A program made the translations under genes and the position numbers. Below, in pieces: positions 22,701 to 33,408 of a stretch of DNA of 64,000 nucleotides. Position 1 is the first letter of the stretch. Every line of letters starts with the position of its first letter. Where the stretch lies: the NCBI RefSeq assembly GCF_000208865.1, contig NC_018392.1, forward strand, positions 1,054,001 to 1,118,000. Direction: 5' to 3'. The notes below the pieces were generated by a model, which made no database searches, was not told the DNA's origin, and saw only the letters and a program-made list of their open reading frames with translations. The stretch comes from Neospora caninum Liverpool. Its lineage: Eukaryota; Apicomplexa; Conoidasida; Eucoccidiorida; Sarcocystidae.

Positions 22701-25700
22701 AGAAGGACAATTTGGCGCTTGACCTCCTGAATCCTCACGTCTCTCTCTTGGTCATGCATGTACGCCTCCCAAGATCGGAGGTTCTGGTGCTCTTGCATCA
22801 CGGCGGCAGGATCCAGACCCACGGAGCTCTCGTTCCCAGCCTCAAAGAGTTCGACTCCGTTCCCTTCAGGGTCGAGGAGATACGCGCACCTCACCCAAAT
22901 GTCCTTCCGTGCCTAGAGAAAAACAAGCAACACACACCGACCCCACGTTTTCCGAATCGGGGGTCTGGGGCGGCTTCTCCACAAGTGGCCCCATCGGAGG
23001 TCACGTTCTGTCCTGTCAACATCCGGTTCGGAGGGAAACAGCCTGGCTTTTCCAGTTGCCTGCCCGGGACACTCGACCGCTGACAACACGCAGGAGGCTC
23101 CGCCGGCACCGGTGACTTCCGAATTTGCGAAAAGCCGTCGCACACACGGAACGTTCTCGGGCGTGCGGCATTTGGAAATGTTTTGCGCCGCTCGTTTCTG
23201 TCTCGGCTTTCTCCTGCCCCGCTGAAACGCGGGCTGGGTGTTCGCCAACGACACCGCCCCCTTTCCAAAAGTAATGAGTGTGCACGCGGCTCCTTCGACG
23301 GTCGTTTTCAACCTCCCCCAGGACGCAGCGACGTACACTCAACGTTTTCGTCGCGACGGCAGCACGCACGTCTCGCCTGAGACGCCGAGTGTTCGAGGAA
23401 CGTCTTATTTTAGATCGGTCGGTACAGAATATCCAACCTAGCACCAATTAACTGAGTTAAATACTACAGGGTTTAACTGCGGGTCAGTTTCAACGCCCCA
23501 GGCTTTGCGCTCTGGACAGGTGTCTCCCCCGGGAAGGCCCCGTCTGTGTTGGCTTACGTGTTCATCAGGAATCATGGAAGGGACGATTTTCCTTCTGGCA
23601 GGGATCTGGAAAAGTCTTCCTCCCCTGGCTTCGACTGCCTCATGCGTTATGGCGGCGAGGGACGGAAGGCCCACAGTAATGCCAAGAAAGCCGTGAAACC
23701 CTCGGTCATGACGATTCCGCCGACGCTCGAATTCCCGGGCGCGGTTGATTGTTGGAAGATCTTTGGACAGACCCATCATATGCTGCTTGAGAACGTGAAG
23801 AAATTTTTTCGCCTCGGTCTCGTCCTCTGTCTGAACTCCAGCATCAAGTCGCTCCAGAAGCTCTGCCACTTGGGGGACGTAGACGAGCTCGATCTTTAAG
23901 GTGTCGAGGTCGGAAACTGCATGCAGCGCGTCAGCATCACCTCGGCTGGGAACGTATCAAACGGGGGGAAACGCCGGGCCGTTGGTTGCCGGATTTGCGC
24001 CTTGTTTGGGTCTCGAGAATGTCTCAGCAGATGCGTGGACAAGCAGACTGTGTCTCACCTTTATACGCGATATTCACTGCTGTGAAACGGGGGTTTCTGC
24101 AGAGCGGATAGAAGTGTGCCATTCGAGAGAGACAGTGGCACGGAGTCAAATATTCCATTTGCAGGGGCAACGGGGCGACGCCAATGGGCTGCAGCCCAGT
24201 GCAAGCCAGCGTCCAGGAGCAGGACACACACCACGTCGAGCACTGCAGTCCGTCCCTTCTTCCCGCCGCACCAGACGAGAGCGCGTCTTTTGACCTACCA
24301 GCTCCGGCAGTTGGGTAACCGAGCAAAACGATTGTCTTTGGTCCGACATTCTCCGCTTCCTCCGCCGCACGCCTTAGCGCAGCTGCAGTCGTTGCGCCCT
24401 TACCGCCCTCCTGCTTCGCGATCGAGATGTGCGGGGGGTGGAGAGAAGTCTCCCTTCGGTGCCGAGCAATCAGTTCCTCGACAGTCTCGCGGTTTGACGG
24501 GTCTCGCCGCCGGCCGGAGGCGGACGTTCGAGACGCCGTCCTAGGCTCTTCCTCGGCAGTTCCAAAGGCGGCAAATCCCGCACTGTCCAGTCGCCACGTG
24601 CTGTCGTCGGGTCCGGCGTCTGCCCATGTACTCGTAGTGCGTTCAGCGCCGAGCTGAGGTGGACGCTGAGGCGCCAACGCGTCTGTGGAGTCTTGGTTCT
24701 TCTGGGAGACGGCCACGCCGTTGCCCTGGACCTCCTGGACCGCCGTGGAGCGCGGCGACGCCGCCTGGTCCGGCGCGGCGCCACTCGCTCGGGAGGATTC
24801 CGTCGCGCTCTGCACTGCAGGCGTGAAGCCGTAGCCGAGCACGTGCATGCCCAGTACCTCAGTGTAAAACCTCAGCATTGTTTCGAGGTTCCTCACGCGT
24901 AGGCGGAAGTGGAGGAGGCGGCGAGACTCTCTTCTGTTGGGATCTTCCCAGAAGGGGGTACCGGAAGCGGGCGAACTTCCAGAGACGCCAGACGCACAGT
25001 CTCCAGAGCCATCTTGTGGCACGTGGTCTTCTCGCCTCTCCTGCCCCGACGGGGACGGCGTCCCCGAGCCTGCGAGTGCGGACTTGTTTCGCGTTCGCCT
25101 CAAAAGTTGAAGAGGAGAATGTGGACAGCGAGGTGGTGCCGAGAAATGCAACAGTTTCGTGTCGCGTGACGTGGGCGAGTGTAGCTCCACTCTCCTTTGC
25201 TGAGACCCAAAGAAGCACCCACCTCCGCGGGCCGAGCCGGCGGCCTGGAAATTCAAAGCCAGGTTCCTGGAGGCCACGGCGAGGGAACTTCTGCCGCTGC
25301 TGGGCACGAACAGCAGCGGATGACGCCGACCGACTGGTCGCGCTCGAGACAGCGTTCGCTCCTCTTCTGCGGCGGAACCAGGAACTGCCGAAGAAGTGGG
25401 GAACCGCGACAAGAACGAACGGAGGCGGTCACTTTCCCTTCTTTGGGGTTGCGGGCCGAGGCGCACAGCGCCGCTCACCGAGACGTGTGCGGGGCGAAGC
25501 CGTTTCGAACAGTGAAGTCGCCGAGAGAGGACCAGACCGTCGCAGGTAGATACAGAGGAGAGTGAAGAGACTTCGCCTTTGCAGGAGGCCGAGAGGACGA
25601 GAGAGAGGACGCCGACGAAGAAGAGGAAGAAACAAAGGCGAGGCCCTACGCGGGACTGAAAACCGGCAAACGGCTCGCTACAGCCCTGACCAGGAGCTCG

Positions 25701-25727
25701 TCTTTTTGCGGTTCTGTGCTCTTCCAT
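19712..25727 (-). CDS. Double-domain glyoxalase I-like protein, apicoplast-type leader (GILP-like)
   Basis: Seven exons: 25727-24299, 24079-24059, 23916-23558, 22912-22307, 21927-21862, 20818-20303, 20164-19712 (about 1149 residues, phases consistent). The chosen ATG at 25727 gives a hydrophobic core (LCFFLFFVGVLSLVL) at residues 30-45, followed by a long Ser/Arg-rich region, the bipartite leader of apicoplast proteins. The first glyoxalase fold starts at LLHFRLRVRNLE with the expected His and ends at DPEGNGVELFE with the metal-binding Glu. The second half has ADQFYCNQMRMK, PQLELIYAF, CFGYLAVGVGDV and DRDGYPILLM, where the equivalent Glu is absent. Glyoxalase I isomerises the methylglyoxal-glutathione hemithioacetal. 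Plasmodium has an apicoplast glyoxalase I-like protein (GILP), the closest analogue I know. Exon 2 is a 21-nt microexon. The 20303 boundary is weak. Confidence 0.85.
22305..22306 (-). other. Predicted GC-AG splice donor in the glyoxalase gene
   Basis: Exon 4 appears to end AAG|GCAAGT, a strong consensus apart from GC in place of GT. Only this donor keeps phase 0 into the next exon (acceptor CCCCAG at 21928-21933). The nearby GT donor (phase 2) would run into a stop inside that exon. Confidence 0.55.
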
Positions 25728-27633
25728 CTTTCCAAGCGACGGCGGTATGCACCGCAAAACGAAAAAGTATCCCAGGGTGTGATTTGCGCCCGTGGACAAC
25801 TCTCTCGATGCGGTCTCTCTGCGGGTTTTTCTTCGGAGCGGGTCTCGGCTTGAGCAGCGGCAAGACGGCGGAAGGCGTCCGTCTGATTGCGTGCAAGAGA
25901 TCTTCTCCTTTGTTGTTCCGCGCTCGCTCTTTTGTGGGGACGCCGTTAGACGACATGAGAAAAGCCATGACGAAGCATCCGCTTCTTACTGGCGGGGCAG
26001 TCGATGGAGACAAGAAGAATCGTGTCGGCGCTTGGGGAACTCCGTCAATTCGAAACAGCTCCATCCATCGAAGGAGTTTCTGCTCGCGGCGCCCAGAAAA
26101 GCTTGTTCTCCTGTTGCACCACCAAGGGTGAATAGAGAACGAAACTAAGAGCAGCCCATAGGTCAACCGTTCGTTCCGAACACACGGGTTTTTGCCCCCC
26201 TGCAGGGTCAGTTACACTGCAGCAGCAGTGTTGTGTGGAGCGTACTGGTTGGAGCCTCGACTCCTCCGCCGAGCGAATAAGAATGCCGTCAGACGACACT
26301 AGAGGGGAGCACGGAGAGCGAAAACGCTGAGGAAGTGACAGACTTCGCCGGTGCGCAGGGCGGCTGTGGCAAGTCGTCACCTGAAGACATGGAACCGAGG
26401 AGTAAGCCGGCCCGGCGCTGCATCAAAAGTCTGTTGAGCAGCAGAGGCGGCGAGGCTACACCGAAACACGGAAAGGAACAAATGCGGAGAAAAAGGTCGT
26501 CAAAGAGTGCAAGAAACTGGTCAGGTGACATCTCAAGTTCTGCTGAAATTCACGTGGAGAGCGTGGCCAGTCACAGGCGACCAAAAACGGGTGCGAGGGG
26601 GATTTCCGGTGTCGTGCACCGGAGCGGAATCGCCCTGTCTCCGGCTCTCTCTCTCTCTCAGCGCAGCCAAGACTTGGCGAAGGAAACAACTCTGTCGAAG
26701 CGAAGGCGAAACGCCTGTACAGGAGCTGCACAGATTTAGGCCCCTTGAAGGACCGCCTTCTCTTCGTGCACTATAATGGCCCCGCAGCTTCGACGGTCGA
26801 TGCGTATCGACGGATGCACATCTACGACGATTTTGCCAGTGACGGGCGCGCGCGCGCCTACGGAAAAGCAAGACAGTCGCAATGTTCTTCCCAGCTTCCC
26901 AACCGAGATCAAGAGGGAAACACTGCACATGAGAAGCTGAGTTTTTCTAACAGTGCGTGTGAAAGGCCCGCCTGCTAGGAAACGAGGAGCAAACGCCCCT
27001 TGCGTCCATTTGCGAGAGGACACATTTGTGAATGGGGAGTTGCAAGTGCTCCACAAACAGGCGACATGTGTTCGCAAAAACGCGTGACCCAACCTTCCCT
27101 TACCGGGCCGCCTGCTGGACAGCCCTATTGCATGCATCTTTTCCGTGTCTCTCCTGCTCTAGAGAGGCACCCGGCTGCTGGCGGTCATTCCTTCTGGTTG
27201 CAGCGGAACGTGAAATGTGTACTTTCTCCGTTTGGCGACGCGCAAAATCCGTAACGTAGTTGAGACTGGCCGGAGAGAGCCCCCGCGCTTTCCGCTGCAG
27301 TTCGTGAAGGACTCCAGTCGGCGTAAAGCAACTCCGAAATGGGGGAGGGTCACTCGTCTCTACTGTGTAAAGTGTGCTGGTAACGCGCCGCGCTCTTTTT
27401 GGCTTCTTGGGCTCAGTTGAAGACAACTGCTGCCGGCAATTTTGCAAGCAAAGTTTCGTCTCATCGCAGCACATCCCTTCTGCACGCTCACTGGCGCCGA
27501 GCCTCTCCGGCCTAAAGGCCGCACGCCTTCCGTTACACCCCCCCTCGGCGCGGCGGACCGGAAGCGTCCAGCGCCATCTCCCGATGAGTTACTTCCTCCC
27601 GTAACTCCAGTCGGTTCCTCGTCGTTGTGAACC
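25728..27633. other. Divergent promoter region between the glyoxalase and GET1-like genes
   Basis: The two genes point away from each other, so this 1.9 kb should carry both promoters and 5' UTRs. Open frames such as that at 26335-26739 (+) have no recognisable domain and no splice partner in frame. No core promoter element is diagnostic by eye in this lineage. Confidence 0.55.
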
Positions 27634-29221
27634 ATGTCCGGTTCCACAGCTCGAGGCATAGCTGTCCTCGTGCTCTCGTCGGTAGCAAACGTTTATGTGC
27701 GGTTTGTGTCGGCGGGGGAGTCTCCCGGGAACGCAACCGCCGCCGAATGTAGCACACCGTTGTCGTCGGCAAGGGCGTCCTCCTCTCCTGAGGGCGGATG
27801 GAAATCAGCTGCTTGCGCGCTCTTGCCGCCTCCATTTCGCAGGATCTCGTCGTGGTCTGTTTCCGACGGCCAGCCGTCCTCGGCAGACCTGGGATCGTCG
27901 CCCAACTATGACGACGCGTCAACTGCTGTGACCCCCTTTGTCTACTTACTATGTGCGCTTGTTCTGGCTGATGGCATCGTCGCCGTCTTGAAGCACCTAC
28001 GGCGCCTCTATAAACATCGGCGGCAAAAGGCTTCTCTAGTGGGGAGGAAAACTGGCACGTCCGCTACGCAGCGGTCCGCTGGAGAAGACGCAGCTGAGGC
28101 AACCCTCCGGCCCCGGGGTGGAGAGAAAGGAACAGGTGTAGGAACAGATGGGCCGTTAGGACTGACTCGCGAGCAGTCTGCTGATCGTCATCCTGGGGAT
28201 CGAAACGGAAGAGACGCGTCGCCGCCGGCGCCGGAGCCCGGCGCTGCACAGAGAGACGAAGAGGAGACGTGTAGAAACCTGGAGTCGCAACTGCAGCAAC
28301 TCCGCGCAGAACTGGCTAGCGCGTGCAAGGGAGGCACAGCAAACTTTGTCGCCCAAGCGAAACTGCAAAGGCGAATCATCCGTCTGGAGCAGCAGCTGGC
28401 AGATGCGCAAAAACAACGGAAGACGGCCGACTTCTTGGAAGAGCAGGAGCACCAACAGCCTGATAAGAGCTTCCTGACAAAGTTCTCAGGACTTGGAGGG
28501 CGTAACTCAACGCTCGTTGGGGGACTCGAAAGCGCCGCAGCGCAACTGGGCAACCGCCTTGCTGCCTCAGTTGCCGCATCCCTTTTCAAGGTACGCCGGT
28601 CCACGTGGTCCGCTGAGACAGGCCTTTCTCTGAAACAGAAGATCCAGAGGAGGCACTCGTTCAGGAGTGGGTTTTCTCCCTTCCGTGTGGCGCTGTGCGC
28701 CTGCAACTCTACGGTCTTTCACAAGTTGGCGCGCAGCTCGTACACTTGCCATGTACCACAGATTGCAGAGCCTTTTCCTAGCGAAGGGACAAAGGGAACC
28801 TTTTTCACAGGCTTTCTGCGAAACTGCACTCTGCGAAACTGCAGGAGGTCCATTTGTTTTTCCAGCCTGAAAATGGTGTAACCTGTGCCGCCTCGGGTTC
28901 TCTTCTAACAGGAAAGATGGTCTGCATGTGCTTGCTTCAGGCTGTCTTCTGTTACGCGGTGGTGAGCCTTGGATGTCAGTGGAGTGGCCAACGAGAAGTG
29001 GCGCAGAATGGTTGGACGCTTATGCTACCAACCAGGTTTCTGTGGCCATTCGCGCAAAATCGTCCAGGTAAGCTCTTCAGAGTGTTCTGAACCGCGCCTG
29101 GGGCAGATCCGTCTGAGACGTTTCTTCATAGGCCTACGCGTAGGGATGGAACATAAAATTGTGACGACTTGCAGGCAATACCGCCCTGTTGGACATCAAC
29201 TCTAATTGCTCCAAGTGTTAA
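27634..29221 (+). CDS. GET1: GET1/WRB-like receptor for tail-anchored protein insertion
   Basis: Three exons: 27634-28590, 28941-29067, 29175-29221 (376 residues). A short hydrophobic N-terminus is followed by a polar region, then a membrane segment (FVYLLCALVLADGIVAVL, residues 101-118), a basic stop and a long coiled coil (about 200-280). The coiled coil contains NFVAQAKLQRRIIRLEQQL, matching the 'FAK..KLQRK..KLE' motif of the GET1/WRB (CHD5) family, whose coiled coil docks GET3 at the ER membrane. Exon 2 adds hydrophobic AVFCYAVVSLG and LPTRFLWPFAQ, resembling the second membrane segment and following loop of GET1. The last exon gives only 15 residues and lacks the expected third membrane segment, so the true 3' exon may differ. 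Exon 1 is secure. Confidence 0.75.
28815..28843. repeat. 14-bp direct repeat, two copies
   Basis: TCTGCGAAACTGCA occurs at 28815-28828 and 28830-28843, separated by one base, inside predicted intron 1 of the GET1-like gene. No function is evident. Confidence 0.85.
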
Positions 29222-30603
29222 TCGAAAGCGGTGGAAGCATTGCGGCTTTTAGGGCTGTCCACAGGTGTCTGTGGAGAATTAGGAAAGTTCGAAAACTCAC
29301 TGCAAAACAGTACGCATTCGCAGCTTGCCGGTTGGCTCGAGCCTATCTTCACGAGGGAGGAGTGATCGGCCGCGTGACGAGTCATGTTGCCGCCATATGC
29401 TGCAGTAGGTGCGGGTCGCGCAGAAAGGCAAGGGACGTGTTACTCTCCTGAGGCCACAACATTTTTCAAAATTCGCTGTTCTGTGCAGTTGCCTTGGCTC
29501 CTGTGTCACATTCAGGTTCCCAGTGGAGCGGCTTCGGCTTTCTGGTCTCATTAGGTCTCGGACGGCTGGCGGTGGACGCGCTCTATGGACAAGTAATTCG
29601 TATAGGGTGTGTTTTTTCGTAGGCACACGCAGAACAGAATGGACAGAAAGGACGGTCAGACCGATTAAATGATACCCAGCATAAAAGGAAGTTGGTTTTC
29701 CGAGGAGAGAGTGGGGTATGCTAGTGCGAGTGTGGAATGCATGACATGCCTTCAGGTTGGGTTCTCTGTCGCACATCATCTGTTGTTTGTATCCAACTGG
29801 TTCAAGTTGATGGCGTAGTTTCATGGGAGAAAGTGCTTGAGTAATGTCTGCTAACATAAGTCGGCTACTGGTTACGGTGCGGATCACCACCGCTCGTCAT
29901 CGGCACACGCCTCGGCTTCAAAATATTCCACTCGTGCAGGGTCTTTATCGGTGTGCAGTGTCTACGCTCCCACTCACAGCCTGCAAGAGACTGCAGGAGT
30001 AAAAAGTTCTCTCTGTATTACTCGTGTCAGCTCATGTGTGGCGATCTTCCATTGCGCTCCGCCGGGACGCATAACGTATGGATCCTGGCTGGACGTTGTT
30101 ATTTCCAATGTGGCGAACGAAAGCCAGACGATTCGTCTTTCCCGATTCGAAGGCACTAACCCCCACTCAGGAACTCGTATATATGAATAATGGCATCAGA
30201 GCAGCTGTTTCTAACAATACAAATGGCCTCTCTAATGAGTCTGTCACCACCAGCCTCTGCCCGTGCACAATACCCAGCAGTAGGCACGCTGTCAGCGAAC
30301 AGACCAAAGTAGAATGGGTCAGAAAACGCAGGCGCATAAAAGGAAGCCCACGATCGATTATCCGCGGTAACTTTCACAAGCTGAAGGGATCGGGGGCAAA
30401 CGGTACCGCTTCCTCTTCAGTGTGAACCACGGTCTACGAAACAATAGGGTGGGGTGGTACCCACTGGGGTACGCGGCTGTGTTGAAACCACGGAATGACG
30501 CTGAAGTGAAGAAGTCTTGGATAACACTTGCGCATGGGTTGGCAACAAGTTCTCCTTAACATGTCGCATAATTAGAATTCAGGCGGAGCGGCAGGCAAGC
30601 ATA
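29222..30603. other. Convergent intergenic region
   Basis: It lies between the 3' ends of the GET1-like (+) and Maf (-) genes. A 197-codon minus frame at 29890-29297 is open but has no recognisable domain and sits where 3' UTRs would be expected. The true last exon of the GET1-like gene could lie in its first few hundred bases. Confidence 0.45.
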
Positions 30604-31407
30604 CTATGCAGGCTCATTGGTGCAGCGGAAGCACTTCCGAACTCCGGGCGAGCAAGGACCGCCCTCCTTCTCTACAAATTCTTTTATTAATTGGCTTAGA
30701 CCAACTGTAGGTAATCCCTTAACACAATCTTCGTACCCATGGATTCTGTCCACGTATTTGCTCATGATGCCATCATCGATAACCAAGCCCCCTGCGCACG
30801 TCATGGCAATTCCCTCTTCAAGAATTCCCTGAATAGCATCATCAGGTATATGGCGGAACCACACCTTCGCCGTCTCCACGAGATCAACTCGCATCTTCGA
30901 GTAAGAGTTGACTAGCACAATGGCGGTGACGATGTGGGCTGGGTCGCTGCTGCCCGAGTAGTCACGCAGAAAAGCCTCCGCCTCCTCCCGGTTTTCTGGT
31001 TTCTCCCTGATTCTCTCCCTGAATACTACAACTTGGTCGCTGCATAGTAACCAGCAGTGGTACGATGGAAGGACCGCGCCTGAATCTCCCCTATTTTCTG
31101 CATCGTGGCCGTTTTCGCCGGTCTCACTCATGCTACGAGGTGCTTGATAGGCATAACCTCCAGGAAACACATCTGCAGGAGAGACTTGAGACAGTTTCTC
31201 CAGACATGCGTCCGCCTTCCTGTGGGCAAGCATGGTTACAAGGGCTGATGGGTTGTCATGACGTACCTCTTTTTCATCAATGTCGGGCGACATCGTGCCG
31301 CAAGGACAGCCCTGATCTTCAAGTATTTTCCGCCGCCACTTGCTCGAGGACCCGAGGACTACGCGGCTTCCACGGAAAAAACTCTGCAGCTCTCCGGGAT
31401 TTGCCAT
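30604..31407 (-). CDS. Maf-like nucleoside triphosphate pyrophosphatase
   Basis: A single exon of 267 residues with its ATG at 31407. Family motifs appear in order: VVLGSSSKWRRKIL (the 'S.S..R...L' phosphate loop) at about 16-29, DIDEKEVR (42-49), MLAHRKA (60-66), CSDQVVVF with the catalytic Asp (121-128), FLRDYSGS (about 146-153), GGLVIDDG (207-214) and VKGLPTVGLSQLI near the C-terminus. Maf proteins hydrolyse non-canonical or excess nucleotides to monophosphates and pyrophosphate. Residues of about 80-115 form a lineage insertion between the third and fourth motifs. No targeting signal is visible, so a cytosolic location is likely. A Cys-containing tail follows the last motif. Confidence 0.9.
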   Translation of the reverse strand: MANPGELQSFFRGSRVVLGSSSKWRRKILEDQGCPCGTMSPDIDEKEVRHDNPSALVTMLAHRKADACLEKLSQVSPADVFPGGYAYQAPRSMSETGENGHDAENRGDSGAVLPSYHCWLLCSDQVVVFRERIREKPENREEAEAFLRDYSGSSDPAHIVTAIVLVNSYSKMRVDLVETAKVWFRHIPDDAIQGILEEGIAMTCAGGLVIDDGIMSKYVDRIHGYEDCVKGLPTVGLSQLIKEFVEKEGGPCSPGVRKCFRCTNEPA

Positions 31408-33408
31408 CGGTAACTCCTTCTAATACTGCCTTCTTGAGCAGAACGCCTCCGACAAGGACGAAGTCGTCGCAAGACTAACGATGATAGTGGCATACGAGAG
31501 TGGGCCAAACCAAGCTGCCAGCCGGTCAACAAATGACGGACAGCACTCCTGTTTCGCAGGACTAGGACCAAATGAGTCAAAGGTAACGAACGGAAATGCA
31601 GCATAGCATGTCTCGAATTCTCGATGACGGAGGCGGTTGTAAAACGGGAGCGGTATCAGTAGGCAGCGAACGTCAGCGTCGTAAATTTAAAAATCAAGAG
31701 AAGTATACTGGTGGAAGTTCAAGAATGCTGGGTAAACCCAGTTCGCAGAGAAGAGAAATATCATACCTGAGGCGACGTGGGTATCCATAGTCAAGCAGGA
31801 AAATCGTTTACGCCTAAGCTCAAGGCGGGAATAAACCGTGTCAATGGTTTTTGCAGCTCAATCTTAATGACCGGCCGTCAGCCCCACAACTCTGTCGGAT
31901 GCTAGGTATGTCCCTTTTCCTTGTCTGCCGCAATTCAAAGGAAAAGGCTTGCGATGACTGGGTAGCGCCACCCAAAAATCGAATTCATTGGTAAGGAGGC
32001 AGGTGAAGTGCGTGTTTTTTTTCAGAACCCAAAGATCGTACAGGTACGACACCATGCACGCACGGTACTGTGCGCACGCACATGATGTTCCGCCGTTTCT
32101 GTCTGTTGCGACTCTGCAGTCTCCCCTCTGGAGCCAATGGCGAGCCCATTGAACCTCGCTGCGTGAAGAGAGAGCTATCCCTGGTAGGCGTCCAGTGCAA
32201 AGAAACTTACTATGGTCAGAACGGCTTCTTAGACCCTCGTCCACAAGCAGAGGAGAGAGTGCTGTGGAAAAGACAGTTTGGAGTCAACAAAGTGAGGCGG
32301 CCCTGGGTGGAGGCTTGTCCAACGCTCCGTCCGCAAGAGCGCGTTGCCGCGCCGTGGCGGGACTCGAGTGATCTGAGAAACTCTCCCCGGCCGGTGAGTC
32401 GGAGGCTTTCAGTGCAGCGGCAACAGCGTTCCTCTTGTGCAACCACGGTATAGCGAATACTCTTCTGTTTCTGCCAGGCGTTTCTTATGATGACCTCTTC
32501 TGTTCCTTGTCTGTAAATTTTCTTTCAACGTCGGCGTTTCCATATTCGTGCCAAGCGAGAACCGGACGCATTGTGCGATACGCTCTCACGGCCGCACGCG
32601 TCTGCAGGCTCGCCGCTCGTTGTGTCTTGCCGCACAGTTGGGATAGGAGATAAGCGGAGCGCCGTCATTCTCATGTTGAGTTCGGACGACTACCACATCA
32701 CCTTCACTGCAGGGGCTACGCCTCATTTCAAATTAGCGTTAGTGCTGGTCAAAACCAGAGTTGCAGTTGTTGTCTTTTCCGGCGCGGGGGAACGAATCTC
32801 CGTTCGACGTTAGGCTGGCCCGTTTTTGGTTGGCGGTAGTGGCGGCACCCTCGCGGGGGGACGGGGCTGAATTGAGTCACTCCTTCGCAGTGCCCGTGGG
32901 TACATCAGTTGCACAGAAGCTATTTTCTGGTGCTTCGTGTCTTTTCGTCTTAACGAAAGCTCTCTTTTATCTTGAAGGCGTTGCAATATTCGGCCGCTGG
33001 CGGGTTTTTTGGAATTTTGGGACCCACTGCTCAGGTTCCAATCGCCTCACTGTAGCAACCTTCTGTGGGTCAGGTGCGGATTTTTTTTCTCCATTGCCCG
33101 TTGTCCACTGCGCAGGTGGTCTTGTTGCGAAGCCTGGAATTATGTCCACAGAGTATTCATCGTGGATGCTTTTTCTTTGAAGGTGTACTTTTCAAAAGCA
33201 GGACTGACTCTTTTCGACGATCTTTCCTCTTCGACCATTAGTAGACCCATCGCACGGTGAACGTCTAGCCACTGAGGTTCGCGTGGATACTGTGCCTTGT
33301 GTAGGTTACACAGTTTTCGGCTGGGCTGCAGGTGAAACTTCCTGTTCTCTTAGAAGGTCAAAGGGCGGCGTACCCGCCGCTGAGTATCTCTTTCTCATCT
33401 TACCAAAC
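31408..33408. other. Divergent promoter region between the Maf and ApiAP2 genes
   Basis: Both genes are transcribed away from this 2-kb stretch, so it should contain both promoters and the ApiAP2 5' leader. A plus frame from ATG 32082 to about 32453 is open but has no domain. T-rich tracts occur at about 32990-33130. No gene is called. Confidence 0.5.

Noticed and set aside
24080..24298. Open continuation of glyoxalase exon 1
   Set aside because: The frame is open but reads as Cys/Leu/Pro-rich noise. A phase-matched GT-AG intron plus a 21-nt exon gives a coherent glyoxalase strand (VNIAYK, then VSDLDTLKIELVY).
29297..29890. 197-codon minus open frame between the GET1-like and Maf genes
   Set aside because: No motif, no convincing composition, and it lies where two 3' UTRs converge.
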